Assembly (NCBI GenBank): GCA_020248265.1
Contig: JADCHX010000019.1
Coordinates: forward strand, 124,001 to 188,000
DNA: 64,000 nucleotides
Origin: Rhodocyclaceae bacterium
GTDB taxonomy: Bacteria; Pseudomonadota; Gammaproteobacteria; Burkholderiales; CAIKXV01
Reading direction: 5' to 3'
The notes below the pieces were generated by a model. That model saw only the letters and a program-made list of their open reading frames with translations. It was not told the origin of the DNA and ran no database searches. The position numbers and the translations under genes were made by a program. The first letter of the stretch is position 1. Every line of letters starts with the position of its first letter. Below are positions 1-7,565 of this stretch, piece after piece.

Positions 1-412
1 CGACGAAGAACACCGGACGCCCGATCACCGCACGATCCACCGACTTGCCGGCGGCCTGCGTGGCGCGCTGGCGCAGGTGGCGCAGGAACGCGACCACCAC
101 GTCCAGGTACTTCACCATGAAGCCGGGACCGACCTCGGTGGTACGGTCGATCAGGTCGGAGCCGAGGATGCTCTTGATCGAGCGCATCAGCCGGCCTTCA
201 TGGCCCTCGACGTGCGCCTGCACCGCCGCACGCCCGAACGCGCGCGATCCGTCCTCGCCGCTGAAGAACACCGCGGTCGGGATCGCTGTTTGCGTATCTT
301 CCAGCGAGACCAGCCTGAAGGCTTCATGCGCCGTGATGCCCCCAACGGCACCCAGCAGAGCCACGGAGGAATTGGAGGTACCGAAATCGATAGCACACCC
401 TGCCGTTGACAC
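1..412 (-). CDS. Hsp70-family chaperone, YegD-like (3' end outside window)
   Basis: This is the N-terminal part of an actin-fold Hsp70 relative. The encoded start has the phosphate-binding loop CAIDFGTSNSSVALL, and further on come IPTAVFF, RLMRSIKS and AVIGRPVFF, which match the ATPase half of DnaK-like proteins and in particular the YegD subgroup (the IGRPV segment). About 137 residues are present and the rest lies beyond base 1. I chose the GTG at 410-412 because the conserved loop begins only a few codons downstream; the ribosome site is weak. The gene diverges from the DksA-like gene across a 193-bp spacer. Client proteins are unknown, since YegD-type proteins lack a well-defined substrate. 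Confidence 0.8.
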   Translation of the reverse strand, partial: MSTAGCAIDFGTSNSSVALLGAVGGITAHEAFRLVSLEDTQTAIPTAVFFSGEDGSRAFGRAAVQAHVEGHEGRLMRSIKSILGSDLIDRTTEVGPGFMVKYLDVVVAFLRHLRQRATQAAGKSVDRAVIGRPVFFV

Positions 413-605
413 CCTGACCACTCCACTCGAAACAGGCGCCACGCAGCGCAGACAACGCGAGTCTAGCAGCCACCGGGCGCGTGGCGGCGTGCATCCGCTT
501 GCGGACGGCAGGATCGGAAACGACTCGAAGCAGTCAACGGAGCGACTCGGTATTGCGCTACAGTCGCGGGTTTTCCGAATCCAGGCAACGACGGAGTACC
601 GATAC

Positions 606-1001
606 GTGTCAGAACTCACCGATCAGCAGATGGACCAGTTGCGCGCCGCACTCGAGAAGCGGCATGCCGAGCTCGCCCGCGACATCCGCGAAGACCTCAA
701 GGCGACCGGCTCGGAGCGTTACGCCGATCTCGCCGGCGAGGTGAACGACTCCGGCGACGAATCGGTCGCCGACCAGATGGTCGACATCAATGCAGCGATG
801 ATCGAACGCGAACTGGTCGAGCTCAAGGCGGTGGAAGGTGCGCGCAAGCGCATGGAAGAAGGCGACTACGGCGACTGCATCGACTGCGGCGTCGACATCC
901 CGTTCGCCCGCCTGTTCGCCTATCCGGCAGCCACGCGCTGCATCGCCTGCCAGAGCCAGCGCGAGAAGACCTACGCCCAGGGACGCAGCGCACCAGCATG
1001 A
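606..1001 (+). CDS. DksA/TraR-family zinc-finger protein
   Basis: A 131-residue cytoplasmic protein with an N-terminal helical region (about residues 1-70, charged, coiled-coil-like) and a C-terminal four-cysteine zinc finger. The finger has the form C-x2-C-x17-C-x2-C, reading CIDCGVDIPFARLF then CIAC. Family members bind the RNA polymerase secondary channel and alter promoter response, often with ppGpp. It is shorter than E. coli DksA (151 residues), so the coiled-coil tip may differ and a direct stringent-response role is not certain. The GTG start is supported by a GGAG about 11 bases upstream. The stop overlaps the ATG of the next gene (ATGA), so the two are probably translated together. 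Confidence 0.85.
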   Translation: MSELTDQQMDQLRAALEKRHAELARDIREDLKATGSERYADLAGEVNDSGDESVADQMVDINAAMIERELVELKAVEGARKRMEEGDYGDCIDCGVDIPFARLFAYPAATRCIACQSQREKTYAQGRSAPA

Positions 1002-1867
1002 CCAGAAGGCAAGACCGGTCGCGCTGGCTGGCAGTCCACGGGCTCGACCTGCATGTGCGCGAGTGGGGTACCGAAGGCGCGCCGAAGCTGTTCCTCCTGC
1101 ACGGCTGGATGGATGTTTCGGCGTCCTTTGCCTTCCTGGTCGACGCGCTGCAGCGCGACTGGCATGTGATCGCTCCCGACTGGCGCGGCTTCGGCCTGTC
1201 CTCGTGGGCTTCACACGGCTACGAGTTCCCGGATTACTTCGCAGATCTCGATGCATTGCTCGATCGGCTGTCGCCCGATGAACCAGCGCGGGTGGTCGGC
1301 CATTCGATGGGCGGCAACGTGCTGATGTCCTATGCCGGCCTGCGCCCGGTACGCCTGTCGCGGATCGTGTCCCTCGAAGGTTTCGGCGGACACCGCTACG
1401 ATGCCACGCGCGCCCCGGAGCATTTCGTCCGCTGGCTCGACCAGCAGCGCAAGCCGGCGACGTTCCGGCCCTACCCGTCGCTCGACGACGTCGCGCGACG
1501 GCTGCGCAAGAACAACCCGCGCCTGACAGCGGAACGCGCAGCCTTCCTGGCGCCCCACTGGGCCCGGCCGGCCGTCGGCGGCGGTTTCGTGCTGCGTGCC
1601 GACCCCCGGCACAAGCAACTGCATGCACAGCAGACCCGCCTCGACGAGGTCTACGCCTGCTGGAACCGGATCGCCTGCCCGGTGCTGTGGGTGATGGCCA
1701 GCGACCCTGCGAAGCAGGGTTTCCGGCTCGACACGCCCGAGCAGTTCGCGCAGCGCTGCGCCGCGGTCCCCGGCATGCGGCTGGAACGGCTCGAGGAATG
1801 CGGGCACATGCTGCACCACGACCAGCCGGCGGCCGTCGCGCAGCTGCTGGAGTCGTTCTTCGCCTGA
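998..1867 (+). CDS. alpha/beta hydrolase
   Basis: A 289-residue cytoplasmic alpha/beta-hydrolase-fold enzyme. Visible elements in order are the oxyanion-hole motif LLHGW (residues 34-38), the nucleophile elbow GHSMGG with Ser103, an acidic residue in WVMASDPAKQ, and the terminal catalytic His in EECGHMLHHD. This matches soluble esterases, epoxide hydrolases and C-C hydrolases; the sequence alone does not fix the substrate. The ATG overlaps the stop of the DksA-like gene by four bases, which indicates translational coupling. It converges with the ComA-like gene, with only about ten bases between the two stops. Confidence 0.85.
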   Translation: MTRRQDRSRWLAVHGLDLHVREWGTEGAPKLFLLHGWMDVSASFAFLVDALQRDWHVIAPDWRGFGLSSWASHGYEFPDYFADLDALLDRLSPDEPARVVGHSMGGNVLMSYAGLRPVRLSRIVSLEGFGGHRYDATRAPEHFVRWLDQQRKPATFRPYPSLDDVARRLRKNNPRLTAERAAFLAPHWARPAVGGGFVLRADPRHKQLHAQQTRLDEVYACWNRIACPVLWVMASDPAKQGFRLDTPEQFAQRCAAVPGMRLERLEECGHMLHHDQPAAVAQLLESFFA

Positions 1868-1877
1868 GCGGCCGCGG

Positions 1878-2666
1878 TCAGCGCTGGATGATCGAGTAGT
1901 CCACCGCCCGCCCGATGCCGAGGCGGAACCCTTCCAGCCGCAGCACCTGCCCGGGCGTGATGTTCGCGAGGTTCACTTCGGGCCCGAACGTCTGCACCAG
2001 TTCCGCACACTGCTTCGGGAAGCGGTAGGGATCGGCCTCGATCAGCAGGCGGTCGAACCACGGCTGTTCCTGCAGTCGGTCGATCGCATCGGCGCGCGCG
2101 GCCACCAGCATGTCGAAGTCGGACTGTTCGACGATCACATGCTCGATGCCCTGTCGGCCCACCGCCTCTACCACCGAGCCGAGTTCGTCCAGCGACAGCG
2201 GCTCGGTCGGCGACTTGCGACCGAATTCATACTTGATGTAGATGCCGCGCTTCTGGAAGCGCTCGATCATCCGCGCCCGCTCGTCCGGCGTGAGCTGGAC
2301 GTAGTTCTCGGAGATCTCGAGCCCGCCGATCTCGAGGTCGGCCAGCAGTGCCTCCAGGCCGTCGAGCTCGTTGCGCTGCCAGGCGTACTCGAAAAGGATG
2401 CCGCCGGCGAACGGCACGACGTCGTGCTCCCGGTAGCAGCGCGCCGCCGCCTTCACCACGTCGCGCGGCAGCAGCAGCGCATTCATCGCATAGATCTTCG
2501 CGAAGTCGATGTAGTCGCCGCAGGCCTGCAACAGCGGCTCGATGCCGCCGACCGCTCCGGTCCAGCCGAAGGTGTCCGGCCCGAAATCGATCATCGAGGT
2601 CAGGCCGCGCGTACGCGGCTTGCGGCTGCGCGGCGGCAGCGCGAGCGGCTTCACGGGTTCATTCAT
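1878..2666 (-). CDS. phosphosulfolactate synthase-like protein (ComA family)
   Basis: A 262-residue TIM-barrel protein of the ComA family. Family marks are the N-terminal KPRTRGLTSMIDFG, then the GDYIDFAKIY strand, AGGILFEYA, GLEISENYVQLTPDER and IYIKYEFG. ComA proper joins sulfite to phosphoenolpyruvate to give phosphosulfolactate in coenzyme M synthesis; bacterial and plant relatives (HSA32) have other or unknown roles. The canonical EISDG is here EISEN, so the original reaction should not be assumed. Its ATG overlaps the stop of the upstream sulfatase gene by four bases, which ties it to sulfur-ester chemistry. That functional link is inference. Confidence 0.75.
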   Translation of the reverse strand: MNEPVKPLALPPRSRKPRTRGLTSMIDFGPDTFGWTGAVGGIEPLLQACGDYIDFAKIYAMNALLLPRDVVKAAARCYREHDVVPFAGGILFEYAWQRNELDGLEALLADLEIGGLEISENYVQLTPDERARMIERFQKRGIYIKYEFGRKSPTEPLSLDELGSVVEAVGRQGIEHVIVEQSDFDMLVAARADAIDRLQEQPWFDRLLIEADPYRFPKQCAELVQTFGPEVNLANITPGQVLRLEGFRLGIGRAVDYSIIQR

Positions 2667-4057
2667 GGCGCATCCTTCTTCGGCGCGGGCCGATAGTCGT
2701 CGGGAGAACCGGGCGGGATCGGAGGGTTGGCCTTCAGGCCCTGCTGGAATGCGACGACCATCCGGCGGATCGGCCCGCGTGCCCAGCCGTCGCCGGTGCT
2801 GTTCAGGTCGGTCTCTTCCTTCGGGTCACGTACCAGGTTGAACAGGTACGGTGCTTCGAGGTGGTTGGTGCCGGTGTTGGGCTCGGGTTCCCAGACGAAG
2901 TGCATCTTCCAGTCGCGCCACTTGGCGGCACGCAGTTCGTCCTTGATGAAATAGACGAAACCTTCGCGATTCGACCCGGTGGACGGGTCCAGCAGGAAGG
3001 CCAGCTGGTCGATGCCGTCGATCGGGCGATCGTCGGGCACGGTGGCGCCGGCCACCCGCGACAGCGTCGGGAACAGGTCGGTCACATGCACGATGGCATC
3101 GCTGACCGCCCCCGGGGGCACATGGCCCGGCCAGCGCACGATGAACGGGACGCGCAGCGACCCTTCCATGGACGTGTGGTACGTGCCGGTCCACGGGCCG
3201 GCGGTGCCACGCCACGGGCGGCGGAACTCGGGGCCGTTGTCGCTGGCGAAGATCACGACAGTGTCGTCCGCGATGCCCAGGCGGTCGAGCGCATCGAGCA
3301 TCTGCCCGGTACGGAAGTCCATCTCGACCATCGAATCGGCGAAGTCTCCCGCGCCGGTGCGGCCGGAGAACTCGGGATGCGGCAGCGTCGGATAGTGCAG
3401 GTGGGTCAGCGGCACGTAGGCGAAGAACGGCTTGCCGGCGGCCACCTGCCTCGACATGAAGTCGATCGCATGGTCGGCCAGTTCGCTGTCGATCCGGCGC
3501 CGCGCATCGAGGTCGTATACATGGTGTTCGATGGCGGCCTCACCCGCACGCCCGGCCATCACGTACGGCATCGGCACCACCGAGGGATCGAAGCCCGGCG
3601 TGCTGGTGAACAGACTCTCGTTCGTCGTACGCGGGATGCCGTACCACTCGTCGAAGCCGCGGTCGTGCGGATGGCGCCCGGCGCGATCGCCGAGATGCCA
3701 CTTGCCGAAGCAGCCAGTGGCATAACCCTGGCGGCCGAACTGCTGGCCCAGCGTCACCTCCCACGGGATCAGCCCCTGCGGGAGCCCTGCCGGCACCGAC
3801 TGCAGCGCACCGGTGCGGATCGGATGGCGGCCGGTCATCAGCGCAGAGCGGGTCGGCACGCAGTCGCTCTCGACGTTGAAATTGGTCAGGCGCAGGCCCT
3901 GCGCGGCCAGCGCGTCGATGCGCGGGGTCGGTGCGCCACGCAGCACGCCCCCGCCGTAGCAGCCGAGCTCGCCCCAGCCGAGGTTGTCGGCGAGGATCAA
4001 CAGCACGTTCGGTGTCGCCGGTCGGGCTCCGGTCCTCGCGTTTCCTGAAACAGCCAT
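2663..4057 (-). CDS. sulfatase (arylsulfatase-type, alkaline phosphatase superfamily)
   Basis: A 464-residue type I sulfatase. It has the metal-binding ILADNLGWGELGCYGGG segment (Asp24), the formylglycine motif C-V-P-T-R at residues 66-70 followed by SALMTGRHP, and the second metal cluster FASDNGPE. Cys66 would be oxidised to formylglycine by a formylglycine-generating enzyme, which is not in this window. Thr replaces the commoner Ser in CxPSR, a tolerated variant. No signal peptide is evident, so a cytoplasmic location is likely. It is translationally coupled (ATGA) to the ComA-like gene downstream. The substrate is unknown; the family cleaves aryl, alkyl and sugar sulfates. Confidence 0.85.
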   Translation of the reverse strand: MAVSGNARTGARPATPNVLLILADNLGWGELGCYGGGVLRGAPTPRIDALAAQGLRLTNFNVESDCVPTRSALMTGRHPIRTGALQSVPAGLPQGLIPWEVTLGQQFGRQGYATGCFGKWHLGDRAGRHPHDRGFDEWYGIPRTTNESLFTSTPGFDPSVVPMPYVMAGRAGEAAIEHHVYDLDARRRIDSELADHAIDFMSRQVAAGKPFFAYVPLTHLHYPTLPHPEFSGRTGAGDFADSMVEMDFRTGQMLDALDRLGIADDTVVIFASDNGPEFRRPWRGTAGPWTGTYHTSMEGSLRVPFIVRWPGHVPPGAVSDAIVHVTDLFPTLSRVAGATVPDDRPIDGIDQLAFLLDPSTGSNREGFVYFIKDELRAAKWRDWKMHFVWEPEPNTGTNHLEAPYLFNLVRDPKEETDLNSTGDGWARGPIRRMVVAFQQGLKANPPIPPGSPDDYRPAPKKDAP

Positions 4058-4138
4058 GCGGTGTGTCCTCCGGGTTGCGGCAATGGTCAGGATACTTCAC
4101 GATGCCCGACTCGACATTGCAAGACCGGAGTCCTGCTG

Positions 4139-5125
4139 ATGCGCGCATCCCGCTTCTTCCTGCCCGTGCTCGGGGCCTTGTCCGTGGGCCTGCTCACGGG
4201 CCCGTTCGCGCCGCCCGAAGCGGCGGCGCAAGCGTGGCCGGCCCGGCCCGTCCGCATGATCGTCCCGTTCGCACCCGGCGGCGCGGCCGACCTGGTCTCG
4301 CGCGTGGTGGCCGAGCGCCTCAGCGCCTCCTATGGGCAGCAGTTCATCGCAGACAACCGGTCCGGCGCCGGCGGCACCATCGGCTACGAACTGCTGGCAC
4401 GCGCAGCCCCCGATGGCTATACGCTGGGCACCGCCAGCGATTCGTCCACGCTGCTGCCGTTCACCTACCGCAACCTGCCCTGGGATCCGCGCAATTTCAC
4501 CGGCATCAGCCTGCTGACCACCCAGCCGCTGGTGCTGGCCGTGCACACCGCGGTGCCGGCCACCAGCCTGAAGGAACTGGTCGCCCATGCCCGTACCGTG
4601 CCGGGCAAGCTGTCCTTCGGCTCGTCCGGGCACGGCCATCCGCAGCACCTGGCGGGCGAGATGATCAAGCTCGCCACCGGCATCGACATGACCCACATCC
4701 CCTACAAGGGCGGTGGCGCGGCGATCATCGACCTGGTGGGCGGCCAGATCCCGATCGTGGTGCTCGGCTCCTCGCCGGTGATCCCGCACCACCGCGCCGG
4801 CAAGGTACGCATCCTGGCGGTGGTCTCACCGGCGCGTTCCAGCGCATTGCCGGATATCCCGACCCTCGACGAGGCCGGCGTCAAGGGCGTCGACCTCGCG
4901 CAGTGGATGGGCCTGGCGGGCCCGCCGAAGCTGCCGCGCGACCTGGTGAAGAAGCTCAATGCCGAGGTGGCGGCCATCCTTGCCAATCCGGGCAGCCGCA
5001 AGACGCTGGAAGGCGCCGGTTTCGATCCGTCGCCGAGCACACCCGAGGCGTTCGAAGCGAAGATGCGCGAAGGCGTGGCGCGCTGGGAGAAGCTGCTCCC
5101 GAAGCTGAAGATCAGGTTCGACTGA
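4139..5125 (+). CDS. Bug/TctC-family tripartite tricarboxylate transporter receptor
   Basis: A 328-residue periplasmic binding protein with a signal peptide (RASRFF, hydrophobic core, cleavage near AAAQA). It shows the Bug signature: YPxRPVR-like start (WPARPVRMIVPFAPGG), NRSGAGGTIG, PDGYTLG, HIPYKGGG and GLAGP. Bug proteins bind small carboxylates and related acids and deliver them to TctAB permeases or sensors. No tctAB genes are nearby, so it is an orphan receptor, as is common in Burkholderiales. A GGAG upstream supports the ATG. It diverges from the sulfatase/ComA pair across about 80 bases, so a functional link to those genes is possible but unproven. Its 3' end overlaps the next, convergent gene by 14 bases. 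Confidence 0.88.
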   Translation: MRASRFFLPVLGALSVGLLTGPFAPPEAAAQAWPARPVRMIVPFAPGGAADLVSRVVAERLSASYGQQFIADNRSGAGGTIGYELLARAAPDGYTLGTASDSSTLLPFTYRNLPWDPRNFTGISLLTTQPLVLAVHTAVPATSLKELVAHARTVPGKLSFGSSGHGHPQHLAGEMIKLATGIDMTHIPYKGGGAAIIDLVGGQIPIVVLGSSPVIPHHRAGKVRILAVVSPARSSALPDIPTLDEAGVKGVDLAQWMGLAGPPKLPRDLVKKLNAEVAAILANPGSRKTLEGAGFDPSPSTPEAFEAKMREGVARWEKLLPKLKIRFD

Positions 5126-5738
5126 GGCCAGGCGTGGCGCCGCCGCTAGCGCCCCCCATCGGCAACCCGTGCAGCGCATGCGCGACCTCGCCCGCCTGCC
5201 AGATCGTGATGCCCTTCTCGTCGGCGAAACGGCGCGCACCCTCGGACACTTCGTTGATGCAGACGTAGATCGCGCCCGTAGCCCCGCGCGCCTCGCGCAC
5301 GGCCTGCAGCGCACGCAGCGGTTCGATGCCGGTACGCGCGGCCTTCCAGCGCCGTGCACTGACCAGCACCTTGCGCCCGGCATGCTCGGTGCCGGGACGT
5401 TCCAGTTCGAAATCGAAGGCGTCGGTATTGGACCGGGCGATGGTGCAACCATCGCGCCGGAACGACGACTCGAGCAGCGCGGCGAACGCCGGCCAGGCCA
5501 TCGCGCCTGCCGCCTCGGTGATGCGCGCCACCTGCGCCGCGCCGGGACGCCCCCATTGCCTGCGCAGCGCGATCGCCCCGATTACGGCGAACGGAAGCCC
5601 GGCGACGATGCCCATCAGCCGGAAGGTATCGGGCAGCAGCACGAACGACAGCAGCACCAGTGCGGCTGCGATCGCAAAGCTGATCCACCAGCGCGCGCGC
5701 AGCAGGATCGCGAACAACGAATTCTCGGCCATCTTCAC
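5112..5738 (-). CDS. membrane protein with Mrr-like restriction-endonuclease-fold domain
   Basis: About 208 residues. Two hydrophobic helices lie near residues 15-55 (WWISFAIAAALVLLSFVLL, then IVAGLPFAVIGAIAL). The C-terminal soluble domain has features of the Mrr/PD-(D/E)XK family: FAALLESSFRRDGCTI, then DFELERPG, KVLVSARRWKA and a GAIYVCINEVSEGARRFADEKGITI tail. In that fold the 'VSA-RRWKA' segment corresponds to the Q/E-x-K strand region, but the catalytic set is not clear here. I favour the GTG at 5738 because a GGGAG sits ten bases upstream; an ATG at 5732 is the alternative. Its role is unknown and nuclease activity is only a possibility. Confidence 0.65.
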   Translation of the reverse strand: MKMAENSLFAILLRARWWISFAIAAALVLLSFVLLPDTFRLMGIVAGLPFAVIGAIALRRQWGRPGAAQVARITEAAGAMAWPAFAALLESSFRRDGCTIARSNTDAFDFELERPGTEHAGRKVLVSARRWKAARTGIEPLRALQAVREARGATGAIYVCINEVSEGARRFADEKGITIWQAGEVAHALHGLPMGGASGGATPGLSRT

Positions 5739-5838
5739 CGTCGGGCTACTCCCTTGCACTTGCGGCATCTGCGCAGAGGGTAGCGACTCTACCCGAACGG
5801 AGCTCGACCGCGACCGGAAGGCCAGGACTGCCGCACGC

Positions 5839-7218
5839 TCACTTCGCCAGCAGCACCGCCTTGTGTACATCGATGAAGCCGGTGAACACCTCGCCCGCCC
5901 GGAACGATGGATGGTCGAGCGTGCGCTGCAGGAACAGCAGGTTGGTCTCGACGCCTTCGATACGCACCTCGCCGAGCGCGACGAGCAGGCGGTCGATCGC
6001 CTCCCCGCGACTGGCCCCGTGGGCGATCACCTTCGCGATCATCGGGTCGTACCAGTGGCTGATCGCATCGCCGGCGCGCACGCCGGCATCGACGCGCAGG
6101 CCATCCCCGGCCGCTGGCATCTCGAAGGTCGCCAGCGTGCCGGTTGAAGGCAGGAAGCCCTTCAGCGGACGCTCCGCGTACAAACGTACTTCGATCGCGT
6201 GGCCGTTCGCGGCAATGCCAGCCTGTTCCTGCACCGGCAACGCGGCACCGCCGGCCAACAGCAACTGCATCGCCACCAGGTCGGTGCCAGTGTTCATCTC
6301 GGTCACCGGATGCTCCACCTGGATGCGGGTGTTCATCTCGAGGAAGAAGAACTCGCCGGTGTCGGCGTCGACGACGAACTCGACCGTACCGGCGCCGCGA
6401 TAGCGCTGCTCGCACGCGAGCGCCGTCGCCGCTTCGCACATCGCCAGGCGGGTCGCCTCGGACAGGCCCGGCGCGGGGCTTTCCTCGATCACCTTCTGGA
6501 AGCGACGCTGCGTCGAACAGTCACGCTCGTACAGGTGCACGGCGCGGCCATCGCCGAAGCCGAACACCTGCACTTCGACATGGCGAGCGCGCGGCACGTA
6601 ACGCTCTAGGTAGACGGACCCGTCCTTGAATGCGCGTGCGGCGAGTGCCTGGGTCGACGCGACGGCAGCGGCGACGCCGGACGCATCGTCGACCCGGCGC
6701 ATGCCGATGCCGCCCCCGCCGGCCGCTGCCTTGACCAGCAGCGGATAGCCGACCGCCGCGGCCGCGGCTTCGAGCCTCGCTGCATCGGGCGGCGCATCGC
6801 CCGGCGCGAAGCGCTCGCTGCCCGGCAGCACCGGCACGCCGGCGGCGCGGGCGATCGCGCGGGCGCGTTCCTTGTCGCCCATGTCGTCGATCGACTGCGG
6901 CGTCGGCCCGACCCAGATGAGGCCAGCCGCCTCGACCGCCGCGGCGAAGGTCGCGTTCTCGGCCAGGAAACCGTAACCGGGATGGATCGCATCGGCCCCC
7001 GTCGCGACGGCTGCGGCGAGCACCCGGTCGGCGAGCAGGTAGCTCTCGGTGGCGGCGGCAGGTCCGATCGCCACCGACTGCCCGGCCAGCGCGACATGGA
7101 GCGCGTCCGCGTCGGCCTCGGAATGCACCGCGACGGTGTCGATGCCGAGCGCCTTCGCGCTGCGGATCACGCGGCAGGCGATCTCTCCGCGGTTGGCGAC
7201 CAGCAGCTTGCGGATCAT
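5839..7218 (-). CDS. biotin carboxylase subunit of an acyl-CoA carboxylase
   Basis: A 459-residue AccC-type enzyme that carboxylates biotin using ATP and bicarbonate. It has the N-terminal MIRKLLVANRGEIACRV, the glycine-rich ATP-grasp loop KAAAGGGGIGM, the GDKERAR segment, ERDCSTQRRFQK and the catalytic FLEMNTRIQVEHPVTE. Length matches stand-alone biotin carboxylases, so the carrier domain is not fused. It is the last gene of the minus-strand operon and lies 14 bases after the small carrier protein gene. The carboxyltransferase partner lies further upstream in the same operon. The acyl substrate cannot be read from this subunit. Confidence 0.93.
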   Translation of the reverse strand: MIRKLLVANRGEIACRVIRSAKALGIDTVAVHSEADADALHVALAGQSVAIGPAAATESYLLADRVLAAAVATGADAIHPGYGFLAENATFAAAVEAAGLIWVGPTPQSIDDMGDKERARAIARAAGVPVLPGSERFAPGDAPPDAARLEAAAAAVGYPLLVKAAAGGGGIGMRRVDDASGVAAAVASTQALAARAFKDGSVYLERYVPRARHVEVQVFGFGDGRAVHLYERDCSTQRRFQKVIEESPAPGLSEATRLAMCEAATALACEQRYRGAGTVEFVVDADTGEFFFLEMNTRIQVEHPVTEMNTGTDLVAMQLLLAGGAALPVQEQAGIAANGHAIEVRLYAERPLKGFLPSTGTLATFEMPAAGDGLRVDAGVRAGDAISHWYDPMIAKVIAHGASRGEAIDRLLVALGEVRIEGVETNLLFLQRTLDHPSFRAGEVFTGFIDVHKAVLLAK

Positions 7219-7232
7219 CGCGTCACCGTCGC

Positions 7233-7454
7233 TCAGACCTGCAGGCGGGCGACGACCGCGCCTTCGCTGCAGGTACTGCCTTCGGTCACGCAGATCTCGA
7301 CCAGCGTGCCGGTCTCCGGCGCGGTGACCGGGATTTCCATCTTCATCGACTCGAGGATCATGATCGGCGCCTCTTCCTCGACGACGTCGCCGACCTGGGC
7401 CACGATCTTCCACACGTTGCCGGTGATTTCACTCTTCACATCGATGATCGGCAT
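7233..7454 (-). CDS. small biotin/lipoyl carrier protein (BCCP-like)
   Basis: A 73-residue single-domain biotinyl carrier. The modification site is Lys38 in ESMKMEIP; glycines typical of the hammerhead fold follow at PETGTLVEI. It is about half the length of AccB because the N-terminal and Pro/Ala linker regions are missing, like the 73-residue YngHB of Bacillus. It shuttles carboxyl groups between the flanking biotin carboxylase and carboxyltransferase. The ATG at 7454 is preferred to a GTG three codons earlier because AGGAG lies eight bases before the ATG and overlaps the GTG. Confidence 0.9.
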   Translation of the reverse strand: MPIIDVKSEITGNVWKIVAQVGDVVEEEAPIMILESMKMEIPVTAPETGTLVEICVTEGSTCSEGAVVARLQV

Positions 7455-7520
7455 CTGCTGCACTCCTGAGCGGGTTCGTGTTGCGATTGTCGCCTATCCG
7501 GCCGGCCCCGGTCCGCGGGC

Positions 7521-7565
7521 AGACCCTGGGGTCTGACCCCGGGGTCTGACCCCGGGGTCAGACCC
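7521..7565. repeat. tandem 13-bp palindromic repeats (GGGGTCTGACCCC type)
   Basis: Three consecutive copies of a near-palindromic 13-mer, GGGGTCTGACCCC twice (7528-7540, 7541-7553) and a GGGGTCAGACCC variant (7554-7565), preceded by a half copy (AGACCCT). The last copy overlaps the stop codon of the acyl-CoA synthetase gene (7558-7560). The same unit is tandemly repeated at 47528-47618. Confidence 0.9.

Noticed and set aside
4139-5125. Full tripartite tricarboxylate transporter
   Set aside because: Only the receptor is present; no TctA or TctB gene is seen within the window for either Bug protein.
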